Shown: positions 1-8,849 of the stretch, in pieces | How the letters are laid out: each line of letters starts with the position of its first letter | Position numbering within the stretch: the stretch's first letter is position 1 | Source of the DNA: Chara braunii | Taxonomy: Eukaryota; Streptophyta; Charophyceae; Charales; Characeae | Assembly: GCA_003427395.1 (NCBI GenBank) | Contig: BFEA01000385.1 | Coordinates: 1,220,932-1,270,238 of the forward strand | Direction: 5' to 3' | Length of the DNA: 49,307 nucleotides | The notes under the pieces: model-generated | Database searches by the model: none | The model's input: only the letters and a program-made list of their open reading frames with translations | Told to the model about the DNA's origin: nothing | Position numbers and translations under genes: made by a program

Positions 1-610
1 AAAAAAAAAAACAAACAAACAAACAAATCATCAAAAAAATATGAAAAAACGATATGTTATGGAGAAAAATAAATTGAACAAGATTTGCCTGAGCATTACA
101 TCCGAATTCTTTACCAAATTTGAAATAAAAATAAAATACGAAAAACAAATACTAATAATAAAAATAAATATAAATAAAAAGAGAATTAAATGTAGTGAGT
201 ACGCGAGTATGTTTTCGACACCGCCATCTTTGGCGATTTTTCATTTTTTTTTTTGGAACAGCTAAATACCCTCAAAATTTACATATGTGTACTTCACATA
301 ATTCAAAACACACTAAAAAAGTTTCAAAAAATAATAAAATTATTTAGACCCCGAACTAAAGTGAAAACAAAAAGTAAAAAGTGAAAAACAACGTGGGCAA
401 GCACGTTTTGATGCCGCCATCTTTGGCGATTTTTAATTCTTATTTGGCTCAGCCAAATGACTTGAAAATTTACAGGCATGTACCTCACGTCATAGAAAAC
501 TCACAGAAAACAATTCAGAGAAAAATAATTATTTTTAGACCCCAAAATATTTTTTGGTGGGGGCTGAACACTGTCGGGTTCGGACCCCGTACGTACGGGC
601 TGGTAACCCT
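1..610. mobile_element. Truncated copy of a (TA)n-associated small TIR element
   Basis: This AT-rich stretch aligns along its whole length with 48440-49103 in the same orientation, so it is the 3' part of a dispersed element whose 5' end lies before the window. Shared landmarks are the word CGCCATCTTTGGCG, the phrase TTTAGACCCCGAACTAAAG and the terminal word GGTAACCCT (602-610). It contains an internal direct duplication of period 193 bp (CCGCCATCTTTGGCG near 221 and 414), also present in the other copy. An AT-rich (TA)-like tract follows at 611-640. There is no coding capacity, so it would be non-autonomous. Confidence 0.75.
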
Positions 611-1172
611 GATATTATATATATAATATATATATTTATGAAAGTATCATAATGTAATATACAAGATATCAATTTTTTATATTTTTTCGTGAATTTTTAT
701 GAGCGTGAAAAATACAAAAGTTAAAGCTTGAAAATTGTAGTACTTGACTCACCTACACCTCCCGGTCGCACCCCCCCCCGTCGAAGGTAGTGATAGTTTA
801 AATACTTTCGGCCAATGCATAGGCAAGGACATATAACGTATGAGTAATTCATCTTGGATTAGGTTCTGCTTAACCTCACTTTTGAATTTAAATCGGTTAT
901 CCATCAAGATCTCTTCAAATCCAAGTACGTCCTTAAAAATCAGTTTATTTAGGTGATAATTTTTGGAACTTATGAGTTATGCATGAGTGAGCTTCTACTT
1001 ATTTAGAAAAATGACATATTAAAAAACTAACAAAATATAATGCTCATACTCTTCAGGACATATGACAATGACAATATTGGTGATACCAATATCGACTTTA
1101 TGAATGGAGAAACAACCCCGTTTGGAAAAATCGTGCGTGATGTTTTCACTCGTCGTGCAAATTTAACAATTC
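611..1172. other. AT-rich stretch without a recognised gene
   Basis: No convincing reading frame, RNA gene or repeat was recognised. It may be the far, completely decayed end of the gypsy relic to its right, because faint antisense frames continue up to the TTAA insertion at 1173. This is only a guess. Confidence 0.4.
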
Positions 1173-1176
1173 TTAA

Positions 1177-1381
1177 ACCACTAGTACCTTTCCCGCGTGG
1201 AAAAATAGAGAAAAATGACTACTCCTGAAAATTCGGAGGTCGGGCCCGACGACAAACGAAACAACAGTCGCCGATCAAATTTATCAATGACAGTCGTTTC
1301 GTTTGTCATCGAGCCCGGCCTCCGAATTTTCAGGAATAGCCAATTTTCCTTATTTTTCCACGCGGGAAAAATACTAGTGGT
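1177..1381. mobile_element. TTAA-flanked palindromic MITE (205 bp)
   Basis: Two arms of about 93 bp are inverted copies of each other around a 19-bp centre. The ends read ACCACTAGTA and TACTAGTGGT, with TTAA directly outside on both sides (1173-1176 and 1382-1385). The arms share a CCGCGTGGAAAAATA block and a CCTGAAAATTCGGAGG block. TTAA target duplication is the hallmark of piggyBac-type transposition, so this is best called a piggyBac-like MITE. No transposase is present and family membership is inferred from target site and ends only. It can fold into one long hairpin. Confidence 0.85.
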
Positions 1382-1455
1382 TTAACATAAATTTAGTATT
1401 TTTTTCTGCATATTAGACCAATGTCAATTACTTCACTCAATAACACCGTTTGTAA

Positions 1456-1659
1456 TTACAACCGCAAAAGAGTTACATATTCTTCGTAAGTCATCTTAGT
1501 CCAAACATAATGGTGAAAGGGGTGCAAGTCGGTTAACCAATTCTCCGATCTATTAATTTTTCTTTTCGGAGTAATCATTATTCCATCGGTAATCCCGAGA
1601 CTGTACGTCATATCAATATCTGTCATCTTTATAATATTTAAATAAATAGGTCGTCCCAT
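1456..1659 (-). pseudogene. Integrase core fragment of gypsy relic
   Basis: This 67-residue minus-strand open frame resembles the part of a Ty3/gypsy integrase core around the first catalytic aspartate: a DIDM word stands where DISMDF is usual, and a THF-like stretch leads into the TAEE-like helix (here TYEEYVTLL). It is embedded in a chain of other pol fragments. The similarity is faint and recognised by eye, and the frame is closed on both sides by stops. It could not encode an active enzyme. Confidence 0.5.
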
Positions 1660-2639
1660 ATTAGTTTAACAGTATAAAACTAAGTTTGTTCATACCTCAA
1701 CTCAATGAGACTTCTCATTATAACCACATCCTTTTGTTTTCATGGTAAGAAGTAACACTTTCGTAGGTATCGTATATCCTCGACGGAGTGAACAAAATTA
1801 CATTTTATCAAACAATTGATAACAAATAATAAGTCACAGACTTCATTGACACATTTGACTTTAGAGACTCAATCAATAAATTTAAACGTGTGGGGATAAG
1901 CTGCCACACCATAAACACGAGAGATAATTCACAAAAAACGACAAAATTAGTCAGAGATATTGAAAAAGGCATTCGAGGAAAAAGAGTCAAAAAGTAAAAG
2001 AATGGGGAGGATAATTATATTTTCAATTTGTATTGCAAAGGGATTAACCTCTTCATGACATAAATTTTCTCATACTCAGGGTCACATGGAGGACGTAGTC
2101 ACGCCAAGGTACAACATCTTTTTTTTTTTGTACCATTCCTGATCAACATAGACAACTCAACATGTCCACATTCCTTGTTCGTTAATCTTGTGATGACAAA
2201 CATCGAACTGGAGTTCTTAAAGGTTTACTACCTACTTCTTCGTCATCTCAATATAATTAATGGACTTTTTGAGCACCAACAAAAATTCATGATCCGTGAC
2301 GAGGATAAATTGTTGACTATATGAGCAGGAACGACAATAACTTGATTACCTGGAATACTGCAAAATACTCGTCTTGTAGGGCTGAGTAATTTTTTTCAGT
2401 GTTGAGTAGTATCTACGAGGCGTACTCCTTCACTTCCCCTTTTCCCCTCCAACCTTTTTAGAGTCAGAATGACGAAAATAATTTTTTGCGGTCAATTTGT
2501 TAGAAAGACGTAGGACTTTTATAGATGTGGTTAGATCAAAATAAGGGTTTTGAAGGCTCAAAGTCCTTCAATACTCAGAATGGTTGTTACACTCCGTAAT
2601 CTAGATCAACAACTGAGATTTTATCAACAAATTCGTTTT

Positions 2640-3049
2640 TGATGATACGATGTCAATAAAGTTTTTTACAAATAAATGATAGTAGGAGGTCAATCCCAGA
2701 AATAAGAATCGTATTTAGGAGATAGGAAAAGTCACGTAAAGCACCGCTTCCATTTTTCGTGGATGGGCCTTCAGGTCTCCAATCGTGACATTGTAATTGA
2801 AAGGTGAAATCCCCACCAGGAAAACGTCATTTTTTCAATGACAGTACTGAATATGGCATCGCTTCGGTGTGTTTCACATCTTTATGGTACGAACTCAAGC
2901 ATACAAAGATATCATCCGTATACACAAGTACATAATAGTTGATTGTTTCACCTTTCCTGGATCGAACTTCGTGTATCCAACCGTGATATTATAAATCTAT
3001 GTAAGAAAAATCTATATTTTTCAAAGACAATCTCGAATTCGGCATCCCT
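2640..3049 (-). pseudogene. Reverse transcriptase thumb and connection fragments, duplicated
   Basis: On the minus strand the RT thumb following the first YIDD box occupies 3049-2942. It is followed by a second YTDD box (2911-2922) and a second, more decayed thumb (about 2900-2745), then the LRDF and GLTSYY connection words near 2700-2650. The repeat of YxDD plus thumb, about 188 bp once the inserted element is discounted, indicates a tandem duplication inside the relic. Stops and frameshifts interrupt it. Confidence 0.65.
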
Positions 3050-3052
3050 TAA

Positions 3053-3871
3053 ACCACTTGTACCTCTAAGCCTATTTTTGCCGACCATAAATTTCATTGT
3101 GCACCAACATTTATCGAGCCCAGATGACATTGTGTTTCTTTTTTTGATACTTTTCGGAAATGAAAAAAAAAAAAAAAAACAATGAAAGAAAAAAAAAAAC
3201 TAAGAACCCTAGAGACGTGAAAGAAGTTGGATGCAGGAGCTGGGGCACATGTGAAAGTATGCCCTCCCAACGGGCAATACAACCGTGTTGTATCAGTGGC
3301 ATGAGCCCCCCAAAAAAAGAACTATGAGAAATAAAAATTGTTTACTCTTTGGACATGAAAGCACCTAGATACAAAATCTAGGGTACATGTGAGAGTATGT
3401 CCTCTTAACGGGGCATTACTTCATGCACTATATTCACGACAAAAAAAATAAATAAAAATCAACATTTTGGACGTGAAAGCATTTGGATACAAAATATGAA
3501 GTACAAATGAGACTGCGCCCTAAGTTGCAAAGTTATCATTTGTTTGTGGAATGCGCCCTGCGTCATTGGTAGGGCACGGAAACAGAATGAGAAGAAAACA
3601 CAAAAACTAAGACAAGCAAAAATAAAAGTAGCTACATTTATGGGTAGATGCGTTCCAAACAGTACCATTGTGAGCAAACCTCCTTCACAACCTTCTCCGA
3701 ATCCCTCCCTTTTAATTTTGCAGCTTCCCTTTTTTTTTTTTTTTGCAATCGTCCCACAAGGCCCTAAACTAAAGGCTTGCCGACCCTCTGCGTGACTCCT
3801 GAAAACTTTGGGATTTTGAGAAAACTACTAGTTTTCCCAAATTTCTTTCGCCCGGCGGAGGTACTAGTGGT
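3053..3871. mobile_element. TTAA-flanked TIR element (819 bp)
   Basis: The ends read ACCACTTGTACCTC on the left and, inverted, ACCACTAGTACCTC on the right, with TTAA outside both ends (3049-3052, 3872-3875). It shares its terminal ten bases with the 205-bp palindromic element at 1177-1381. Deleting the element plus one TTAA makes the surrounding minus-strand reverse-transcriptase frame read straight through the junction, which fixes the boundaries. The inside holds A- and T-rich runs and three diverged tandem repeats. No transposase frame is visible, so it is non-autonomous. Confidence 0.85.
3215..3560. repeat. Three diverged tandem repeats inside the 819-bp element
   Basis: Units of roughly 100-137 bp begin with GACGTGAAAG or GGACATGAAAG words near 3215, 3352 and 3468. 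Each continues with a TGGATACAAAAT-like word, a GTACATGTGAGAGTATG word and a GCCCT/AACGGG(G)CA block. The units differ considerably. Confidence 0.65.
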
Positions 3872-3879
3872 TTAATGCA

Positions 3880-4335
3880 TGTAATGTCCATTTGATATGT
3901 TGCAAGTGTCCATGGTACGAGCTCGAGTACACCAAGATATCATCGATATACACAATTTTATACATTACAAAGTCGTTGATCATGCTCTACTCCAACTAAG
4001 TTTTTGGCATGAAATTTGAAATATCATTTTCATCGCATGCTGAAATGTGGCGAGGGCATTGTAATATATACCCATAGGGCATCCGACCCACTACCACATG
4101 CCTTCAAACAATATGAAAGTTGTTTTAGTTTCATCTTGCACACAAATGGGGATATGATTGAATCCATACCACATATCAAACTCATTGAACAAGCGTGCAA
4201 GACAACTTGTCAATCCGATGCAAGTGATACACATCTTTAATTGTAACATCATTCAATTTTCGATAAGACAAATGTGAATCCCGTCATTCTTTTGGGGAGG
4301 AAAACGACTAAAAAGAACTCTGGACCAATGGCAGG
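3880..4335 (-). pseudogene. Reverse transcriptase palm fragment of gypsy relic
   Basis: Minus-strand reading gives a degenerate Ty3/gypsy RT palm: a PKKNDG-like start near 4300, an IKDVYHLHRID-like stretch near 4230, a PMGIYYNALATFQHAM stretch near 4060 that matches the PFGL-NAPATFQ region, and KIVYIDDILVYSSS at about 3930-3957 with an intact YIDD box. Several stops and frame changes separate these pieces. The frame then continues across the TTAA insertion into the thumb region. Confidence 0.75.
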
Positions 4336-4921
4336 TTCAATCCATCAATTTTCTTCAAACTCTCGAATATGTTATAAGGATGTTTTTCATTCGACCATGG
4401 AGTGTAGATAGGGCTCGAAGTGGATGGGTGAAAGTTTGCCCATGTGAATCTCATGCTTAATGACGCGTGTAATTTTAATATCTGTATTGGAAATACTGTT
4501 TGCATCCATATAAACTCCCAATAAGGTCAGTCCAGTCCAGTCCAGTTAGTCCACTGTGGGTATACTACCCCAGCAGCAGTTTGTACTCTCATTCCTGCTT
4601 CATTGTGAGGCTCGTGTACAATGTGAGTGTATGGTGTGTGTTGTGTGTTTTCCCCGTCATACTTGACCAGCCTTCCAGTTCTAGTCTTCGTCTCCACCAC
4701 CTCTCTCTCTTCTCGGCAGGAAGGAAGCTGCCACCTTGGCAGGATCCGGGTTCACTCTCGCTCCCTTCTAGAGCTGCAACCACTCTCATTTTACCATTCC
4801 CTTCAAATACCACATGTCACTTGCGAGACATTGGGGGGAGTTGGCATGGTTCGGAAATGTTGGGGTCTGCGGCCTTTTCGCCATTGCTTCTCTGAGTGTC
4901 TTGGCTTTCATCGCAGGACCT

Positions 4922-4923
<2 letters not shown>
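4336..4923. other. No recognised gene; contains a paralogous empty site at its end
   Basis: Nothing coding was recognised; the short open frames have no visible domain. A short tandem CAGTC array lies near 4527-4548. The segment 4869-4923 (CCTTTTCGCCATTGCTTCTC and following) is a second copy of the sequence at 7840-7880 joined to 8041-8062, and so preserves the uninterrupted version of an insertion site described at 7881-8029. Confidence 0.5.

Positions 4924-4959
<36 letters not shown>
4924..4959. repeat. Poly(T) tract, 36 bases
   Basis: Uninterrupted run of T, directly following the segment shared with 7840-8062. It may be the tail of a minus-strand retroposon, but no flanking duplication was seen. 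Confidence 0.8.
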
Positions 4960-4960
<1 letters not shown>

Positions 4961-5342
4961 TGGGTTTGTATTGGCTAGCAAGTGTCCAAAAATGACCCAC
5001 TACGCTGGTCCTGCTTTGGGACATTCGGGTTGGTGGCCAGAATGAATGACATGGTGGTTTTCAGCATCCTCAGTTGGACACAGGCCAGCCTTCAACGCTT
5101 CACATCTGGTGATGCCCTGTCCATGGAAGGGTTTGGGTGAGAAAATGCTTGGCATGCACACCTCTCAGCATCTCATCTACATCTATGGACTGGATATGAG
5201 GTCGGGGTTTCAAGAAATTACTAATCTGTTAGTGTCACGGTTGATTTTTTTTTAATTATTTTATTGGAGACTCTACACGGGAGTCACAAAAATGAGCTAT
5301 AATTGCACTATGGGCCAAGATACAGTTTCAAATTGCAGTTCT

Positions 5343-5352
5343 GAGCTTGCAG

Positions 5353-5424
<72 letters not shown>

Positions 5425-5442
5425 TTAAATGAGCTTGTAGAT
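5343..5442. repeat. (ATT)n microsatellite bracketed by a 12-bp direct repeat
   Basis: About 24 copies of ATT at 5354-5425 sit between GAGCTTGCAGAT (5343-5354) and GAGCTTGTAGAT (5431-5442). The flanking pair has the look of a target-site duplication around an inserted simple-sequence tract. Confidence 0.8.
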
Positions 5443-5594
5443 CTCATTAAAGTAATAATATGCCTGTCTCCACCAGGAGGGAGTGTGTATACCACCAAGT
5501 TAGGTGGAAACAGTAGACCAGTGGAACAGCAGAGCAATAGAGGAGCAGTGAGGAAATAGAGATTAGAAGTACAGGAAACCCTACACCCTTAACC

Positions 5595-5760
5595 ACTAGG
5601 GCAAGGGGCAACATGCAATATCCCCTTCACAGTGAGAGGTAGCTATGCTTGCAGGGGTCCCCTATAGATAGCCTTAGGAGTAGGTAGGTAGTGAAAGGCA
5701 AAAACAGAAGTTGAGAGAAGAATATAGAAGGGAAGAATTCCCCAAAAAAAAAGAAGCGTG
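5595..5760. repeat. Dispersed repeat shared with 6508-6580 and 6880-6960
   Basis: The words GGGCAACATGCA, TGAGAGGTAGCTATGCTTGC and AGGGGTCCCCT recur at 6508-6580, and the following GTAGTGAAA...TTGAGAGAAGA...TATAG block recurs at 6890-6930. This copy is contiguous, whereas the other is split by 6581-6880. It is probably the body of the SINE-like family whose head is at 6156. No coding potential. Confidence 0.65.
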
Positions 5761-6104
5761 AAGATACTTTTTATGGTTTGCTTGGTTTAAGGCCGTGTGG
5801 AAACCTTTTATTTAGGAAGCAGGGTCCTCCCTGCCCATCTGGCTGACAGAGTAGGCAGGCCTGGTGGAAGTAGGCAGTAGCTTCCTGTCTTATTGTTTTT
5901 TTTTTTGTTTTCCGCTTTGTGTGGTTTTATCGGCCGTGAGGGCTATTTTCCTTTTACTCAGAGAGGGGTCTTCAGGTCAGAGGTCCACATGGGACCGGAG
6001 CTGTACCTAGTTAATTGTCCTCCCTCTGAAGCTGTCACTATTCTACCGGGTTGAATTGTGGGGTCCCCGGCCCCGTTTCTTGAAGTGAGTAATATGAAAG
6101 TACT

Positions 6105-6105
<1 letters not shown>
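5761..6105. other. No recognised gene
   Basis: No domain, RNA or repeat was recognised. It ends in AAGTACTG just before the next poly(T) tract. Confidence 0.4.
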
Positions 6106-6145
<40 letters not shown>

Positions 6146-6149
6146 TACT
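6098..6149. repeat. Poly(T) tract (37) flanked by AAGTACT
   Basis: A T run at 6106-6142 lies between AAGTACT (6098-6104) and AAGTACT (6143-6149), a 7-bp direct repeat. This fits a tail-only retroposon insertion. Confidence 0.65.
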
Positions 6150-6155
6150 AATATG

Positions 6156-6582
6156 AGATCCAGCCGCCTTGCTCAGTTGGTCAGGCACGCAAGTGACGCT
6201 CAGGAGGTTGTGGGTTCATGCCCCATGACTGCCTGCAGCGCTCTTAGTGCCAATGAACCGTGATAGTCCGCTTGATACCCCTCATCGGCATTAGTAGGGT
6301 CTATGACCAACACGGGTGCGAATGTGAGCCTGTCACTGAGTGGGTTGTGTGTGGTGTGTGGGAGAGTGCTGGCCATAGCCACTGCTGCTACTCGATGGGC
6401 GGTCCGGAAGTAGATGGAAAGCAAAGCTATTGGCAAAATGCTTGGTCTTTGTGTCAGCTGGCCCCTGCAACCGGCGGCCCCACCCTACTCCCTGACCACC
6501 TCCGATTAGGGTGGGGGGCAACATGCATCCCCTGAATTGTGAGAGGTAGCTATGCTTGCAGGGGTCCCCTGTAGAGGCTTAG

Positions 6583-6624
<42 letters not shown>
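6156..6624 (+). mobile_element. tRNA-derived SINE-like element with poly(T) end
   Basis: The first 70 bases look like a tRNA gene: an A-box-like CTTGCTCAGTTGG near 6169-6181 and a B-box-like GTGGGTTCATGCCCC near 6210-6224. A non-tRNA body follows, ending in GGCTTAGGAG and a T run at 6586-6624. Plant SINEs with tRNA heads and T-rich 3' ends are known. The body end matches 5600-5690. No clean target-site duplication was found, so the exact boundaries are uncertain. Confidence 0.6.
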
Positions 6625-6631
<7 letters not shown>

Positions 6632-7204
6632 GCCCCGGCCAGTATTAGTGGTGCTGATAAGAGCAGACACCACTAGCACCTAGGGAGCGGCTCCATCTAT
6701 TGGTGGGGAGCAGCACCTGCTGGAAAGCGGATCCAGGGTCCCATATGCAAAATGAATTTGGAAAGTAACAAACAGGATTGTGTAAGGTTCCTGCCAGCAC
6801 TGATTACCCTGAGCCTGAGATCCAGGGGATTGACTGAGCAGGCAATGGGAGAGAGGGGGAAACTCTTCGCCCTGAAACCGGCTGTAGGTAGATTGTAGTG
6901 AAAAGATGAAATTGAGAGAAGACTATAGCTTAGTTAAAAAAAAGAAAAAGTAATAATATGAGGCCGGAATCCCTCAACAAACAACCCGGATGAATGAGCT
7001 GGGGCCAGTACCCAGTTTAGGCTTGTGCTGGAAACCGGGTCCAGCGTCTGCATGTGTCACCGTTGACGCACGGTTGAGGAGGAATCAAGGACTTGAGTTT
7101 GGGACAGATAGGACTTCCCGACCATCAAGCATGGGATCACTCACTCGTCTGCATGGGGCTAGCACCTGGAGCTGCGACTGTATATACTATGGGAGCTGTG
7201 ACGT
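6625..7204. other. No recognised gene; partial repeat copy at 6880-6960
   Basis: A short inverted repeat (AGTGGTGCTGATAAGAGC to GCAGACACCACT, about 6648-6676) and a second piece of the repeat described at 5595-5760 are visible. Nothing coding was recognised. Confidence 0.4.
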
Positions 7205-7209
7205 GTGAC

Positions 7210-7320
7210 GAAAACGAGACTCGAACACACGACCAACGGCTTAGCAGGCTAACACCTAACCATAAGGCTAAGTGGGCTGGGGTGAAAGTAAAGCCCCAGG
7301 ACTCAAACCTAAGCACTTGA
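7210..7320 (-). mobile_element. tRNA-Ser-like SINE head(s), minus strand
   Basis: On the minus strand, 7275-7213 reads like a tRNA: GGTTAGGTG in the D-arm/A-box position, CTGCTAA as an anticodon loop with GCT (serine), and TGTTCGAGTCTC as a B-box. A second B-box-like word, GGTTTGAGTCC, lies at about 7300-7312 on the same strand, suggesting two adjacent tRNA-derived units. The acceptor stem and the full long variable arm of a real tRNA-Ser are not evident, so this is more likely a SINE head than a functional tRNA. Confidence 0.55.
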
Positions 7321-7524
7321 CCCCACCCCAGCACGGAGATCCCACGACGGAGATCCCGCGACCCGGTGGACAATAGGCCGCAGGTTGAGCAATCCCTCAG
7401 GCAGGCCCTCCCAGGGTGTGCGCAGCGGCAGTCATAGCCGAACCTGCATCACATCAGACCGAGAGCAGATAACATCCAGGGAGGAGATCTTTTTTTGTTT
7501 TTTTTTTGTTTTTTTTGTTTTCTA

Positions 7525-7703
7525 AATGTGTTGTAGAGGCCGGTTACTAGGCACACATTGATTGCCAGGAGCGGTCAACCATGGTCGTCCTGAGGGAACG
7601 AGGCTTCTTACCTTCCCATCCCATCCTCTCGAGATCTTTTCTTATCGCCTGATCTGGAGAAGCCGTCCCGCCCACCCTCAGCTTTTGGGCGGTGTGTGGG
7701 GTC
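7525..7703. repeat. Dispersed repeat with a second copy at 30110-30250
   Basis: TGTTGTAGAGGCCGGTTACTAGGCACACA here matches a similar word at 30140-30170, and both are followed by a CCTGA(C/G) region and CCATCCTCTC. In both places a T-rich or TTTCT-rich tract stands just before the shared word, as expected for a retroposon in minus orientation. Nature unknown. Confidence 0.5.
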
Positions 7704-7730
7704 TTCCGCCCCCCCCCTTTTTTTTTTTTT

Positions 7731-7833
7731 GGACCGTTTCTCAATTTATGCATGTCATCCTTGCATAGGGGCCGTGCTAATCTTCTCTCTCTCTCTGTGA
7801 TTCGTTCCAATTTTAACGGATGTCCCGAAAGAC
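7731..7833 (-). pseudogene. U6: U6 snRNA retropseudogene
   Basis: The minus strand is recognisably U6 spliceosomal RNA: a 5' stem-loop with TTTCGGGACATCCG, the AAAATTGGAACGA block, an ACAGAGA box, GAAGATTAGCA, GGCCCCT and GCAAGGATGACA, then AAATTGAGAAACGGTCC. It departs from U6 by an expanded GA repeat between ACAGAGA and AAGATTAGC and by several substitutions. A run of 13 A follows the 3' end (plus 7718-7730) where U6 genes have T, and TTCCGCCCC occurs on both sides (7704 and 7835). A poly(A) tail plus target duplication mark LINE-type retroposition. No USE or TATA-type U6 promoter was seen upstream. Confidence 0.9.
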
Positions 7834-7866
7834 ATTCCGCCCCTTTTCGTGATCATTGCTTCTCTG

Positions 7867-8043
7867 ACTGTCTTTGCTTTTTTTTTTTTTTAAGCAAAAC
7901 CGATTAAAAACGGTTCAAAAAGACAAAGTCACCCTTCTTCCCTTGAAAATGCCGCATGCCTCAATACGAAATATCAACACGTACAAATCCACAACTGCAA
8001 TGGAGACCACCCCCCATCCACCACCTGCCACTGTCTTTGCTTT
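7867..8043 (-). mobile_element. 149-bp retroposed sequence with 14-bp target duplication
   Basis: ACTGTCTTTGCTTT occurs at 7867-7880 and again at 8030-8043. The 149 bp between begin with a 12-base T run, which is a poly(A) tail on the minus strand. The paralogous sequence at 4869-4923 has the same flanks joined without the insert, so it is an empty site. The insert contains AACCG-ATTAAAAA-CGGTT next to its tail, a small hairpin. The source RNA was not recognised. Confidence 0.8.
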
Positions 8044-8220
8044 CATCTCAATACCTCCTTTCATCTTCTTTTCTGCGGATTTCTACTCGGTAGGGAGAAT
8101 TCATCTTAGAAAGCCAGACTCCAAAAAAAAAGGAAAAAGAAAAAAAAGAAAGCCAGACAACATCTGGGCCGAACACACGAGTAGGTTCGTTCAGCTGTGA
8201 AGCTGTGTTTCAAAAAAAAA

Positions 8221-8373
8221 ATGCCATTACCGCCAGATACACATGCGCCGGAGTGGTTCTGTGAGCATAGGCACACTAACCGGAGTCTTCCATTCTCAGC
8301 CCACAGATCAGATAGAAGCCGGTGTTTTTATTTTATGTTGTTCACTGGTGTGATACACCGGAGTGGTTCACCA
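8221..8373. repeat. Segmental repeat, copy 1 (copy 2 at 8636-8847)
   Basis: Shared words in order are ATTAC(C/T)G(C/T)CAGATACAC, AGAGTGGTTCTGTGAGCATA, TCAGATAGAAGCCGGTG and GTTGTTCACTGGTGTGATAC. Copy 1 lacks the T/A-rich insert of copy 2 at 8748-8792 and so shows the empty state. No coding potential recognised. Confidence 0.85.
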
Positions 8374-8387
8374 TGTTCGTTCAGCTG

Positions 8388-8406
8388 TGACGCTGTGTTT
8401 CTTTTG

Positions 8407-8498
<92 letters not shown>

Positions 8499-8510
8499 AC
8501 GCTGTGTTTC
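8388..8510. repeat. 71-base poly(T) tract flanked by a 14-bp direct repeat
   Basis: An unbroken T run at 8427-8497, preceded by a TTTTC-rich lead, lies between two copies of TGACGCTGTGTTTC (8388-8401, 8497-8510). It looks like insertion of little more than a poly(A) tail on the minus strand, although a collapsed or mis-sized homopolymer in the assembly is possible. Confidence 0.8.
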
Positions 8511-8516
8511 AATGGG

Positions 8517-8632
8517 GCTCGCCACACCACTCTCGAAATGTGAAAAAGACAAAAATTTGGCGGGTGCATCTAGCAATCTTGTAGCGGGAAGTTCATCCTC
8601 ATTTTGCACATGTCGAGAGTGGTGTGGCGATG
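8517..8632. repeat. 25-bp inverted repeat
   Basis: GCCACACCACTCTCGA (about 8520-8535) and its inverse TCGAGAGTGGTGTGGC (about 8613-8628), with longer imperfect arms, surround a loop of about 65 bp. Function unknown. Confidence 0.7.
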
Positions 8633-8635
8633 CCC

Positions 8636-8847
8636 AATGTCATTACTGTCAGATACACGTGCACCAGAGTGGTTCTGTGAGCATAGGCACACTAATCAGA
8701 TAGAAGCCCATTCTCAGCCCACTGATCAGATAGAAGCCGGTGTTTTTTTTTTTTTTTTTTTTTTCAAAAAAAAGAAAAAAAATTGAAAACAAAAGCCGGT
8801 GTTTTTATGTTGTTCACTGGTGTGATACACCGGAGTGGTTCACCATG
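8636..8847. repeat. Segmental repeat, copy 2, with T/A-rich insertion
   Basis: Second copy of 8221-8373. It carries an extra stretch of T followed by A-rich sequence (8748-8792) between two copies of AAGCCGGTGTTTTT (8734-8747 and 8793-8806). The empty version in copy 1 shows that this is an insertion with target duplication. Confidence 0.8.
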
Positions 8848-8849
8848 CT

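Larger units (their letters stand above)
1450..4335 (-). mobile_element. Decayed Ty3/gypsy pol relic, minus strand
   Basis: Reading the minus strand from 4335 to 1450 gives, in correct order, fragments of reverse transcriptase, RNase H and integrase, broken by stops and frameshifts. Visible landmarks are a YIDD box (3939-3950), a second YTDD box (2911-2922), the connection motif GLTSYY (about 2649-2697), an RNase H word TDHEFLLVLKK (about 2266-2301) and an integrase-core-like piece containing WTKMTYEEYVTLL (1456-1659). LTRs were not identified. The relic hosts a later TTAA insertion (3053-3871) and abuts another (1177-1381), so it is older than both. Confidence 0.75.

Noticed and set aside
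7210-7280. A functional tRNA-Ser(GCT) gene on the minus strand
   Set aside because: The anticodon loop and B box fit, but I could not find a paired acceptor stem or a proper long variable arm. A SINE head explains it better.
7547-7810. A minus-strand protein of 87 codons
   Set aside because: It overlaps the U6 retropseudogene and its tail, which explain the sequence.
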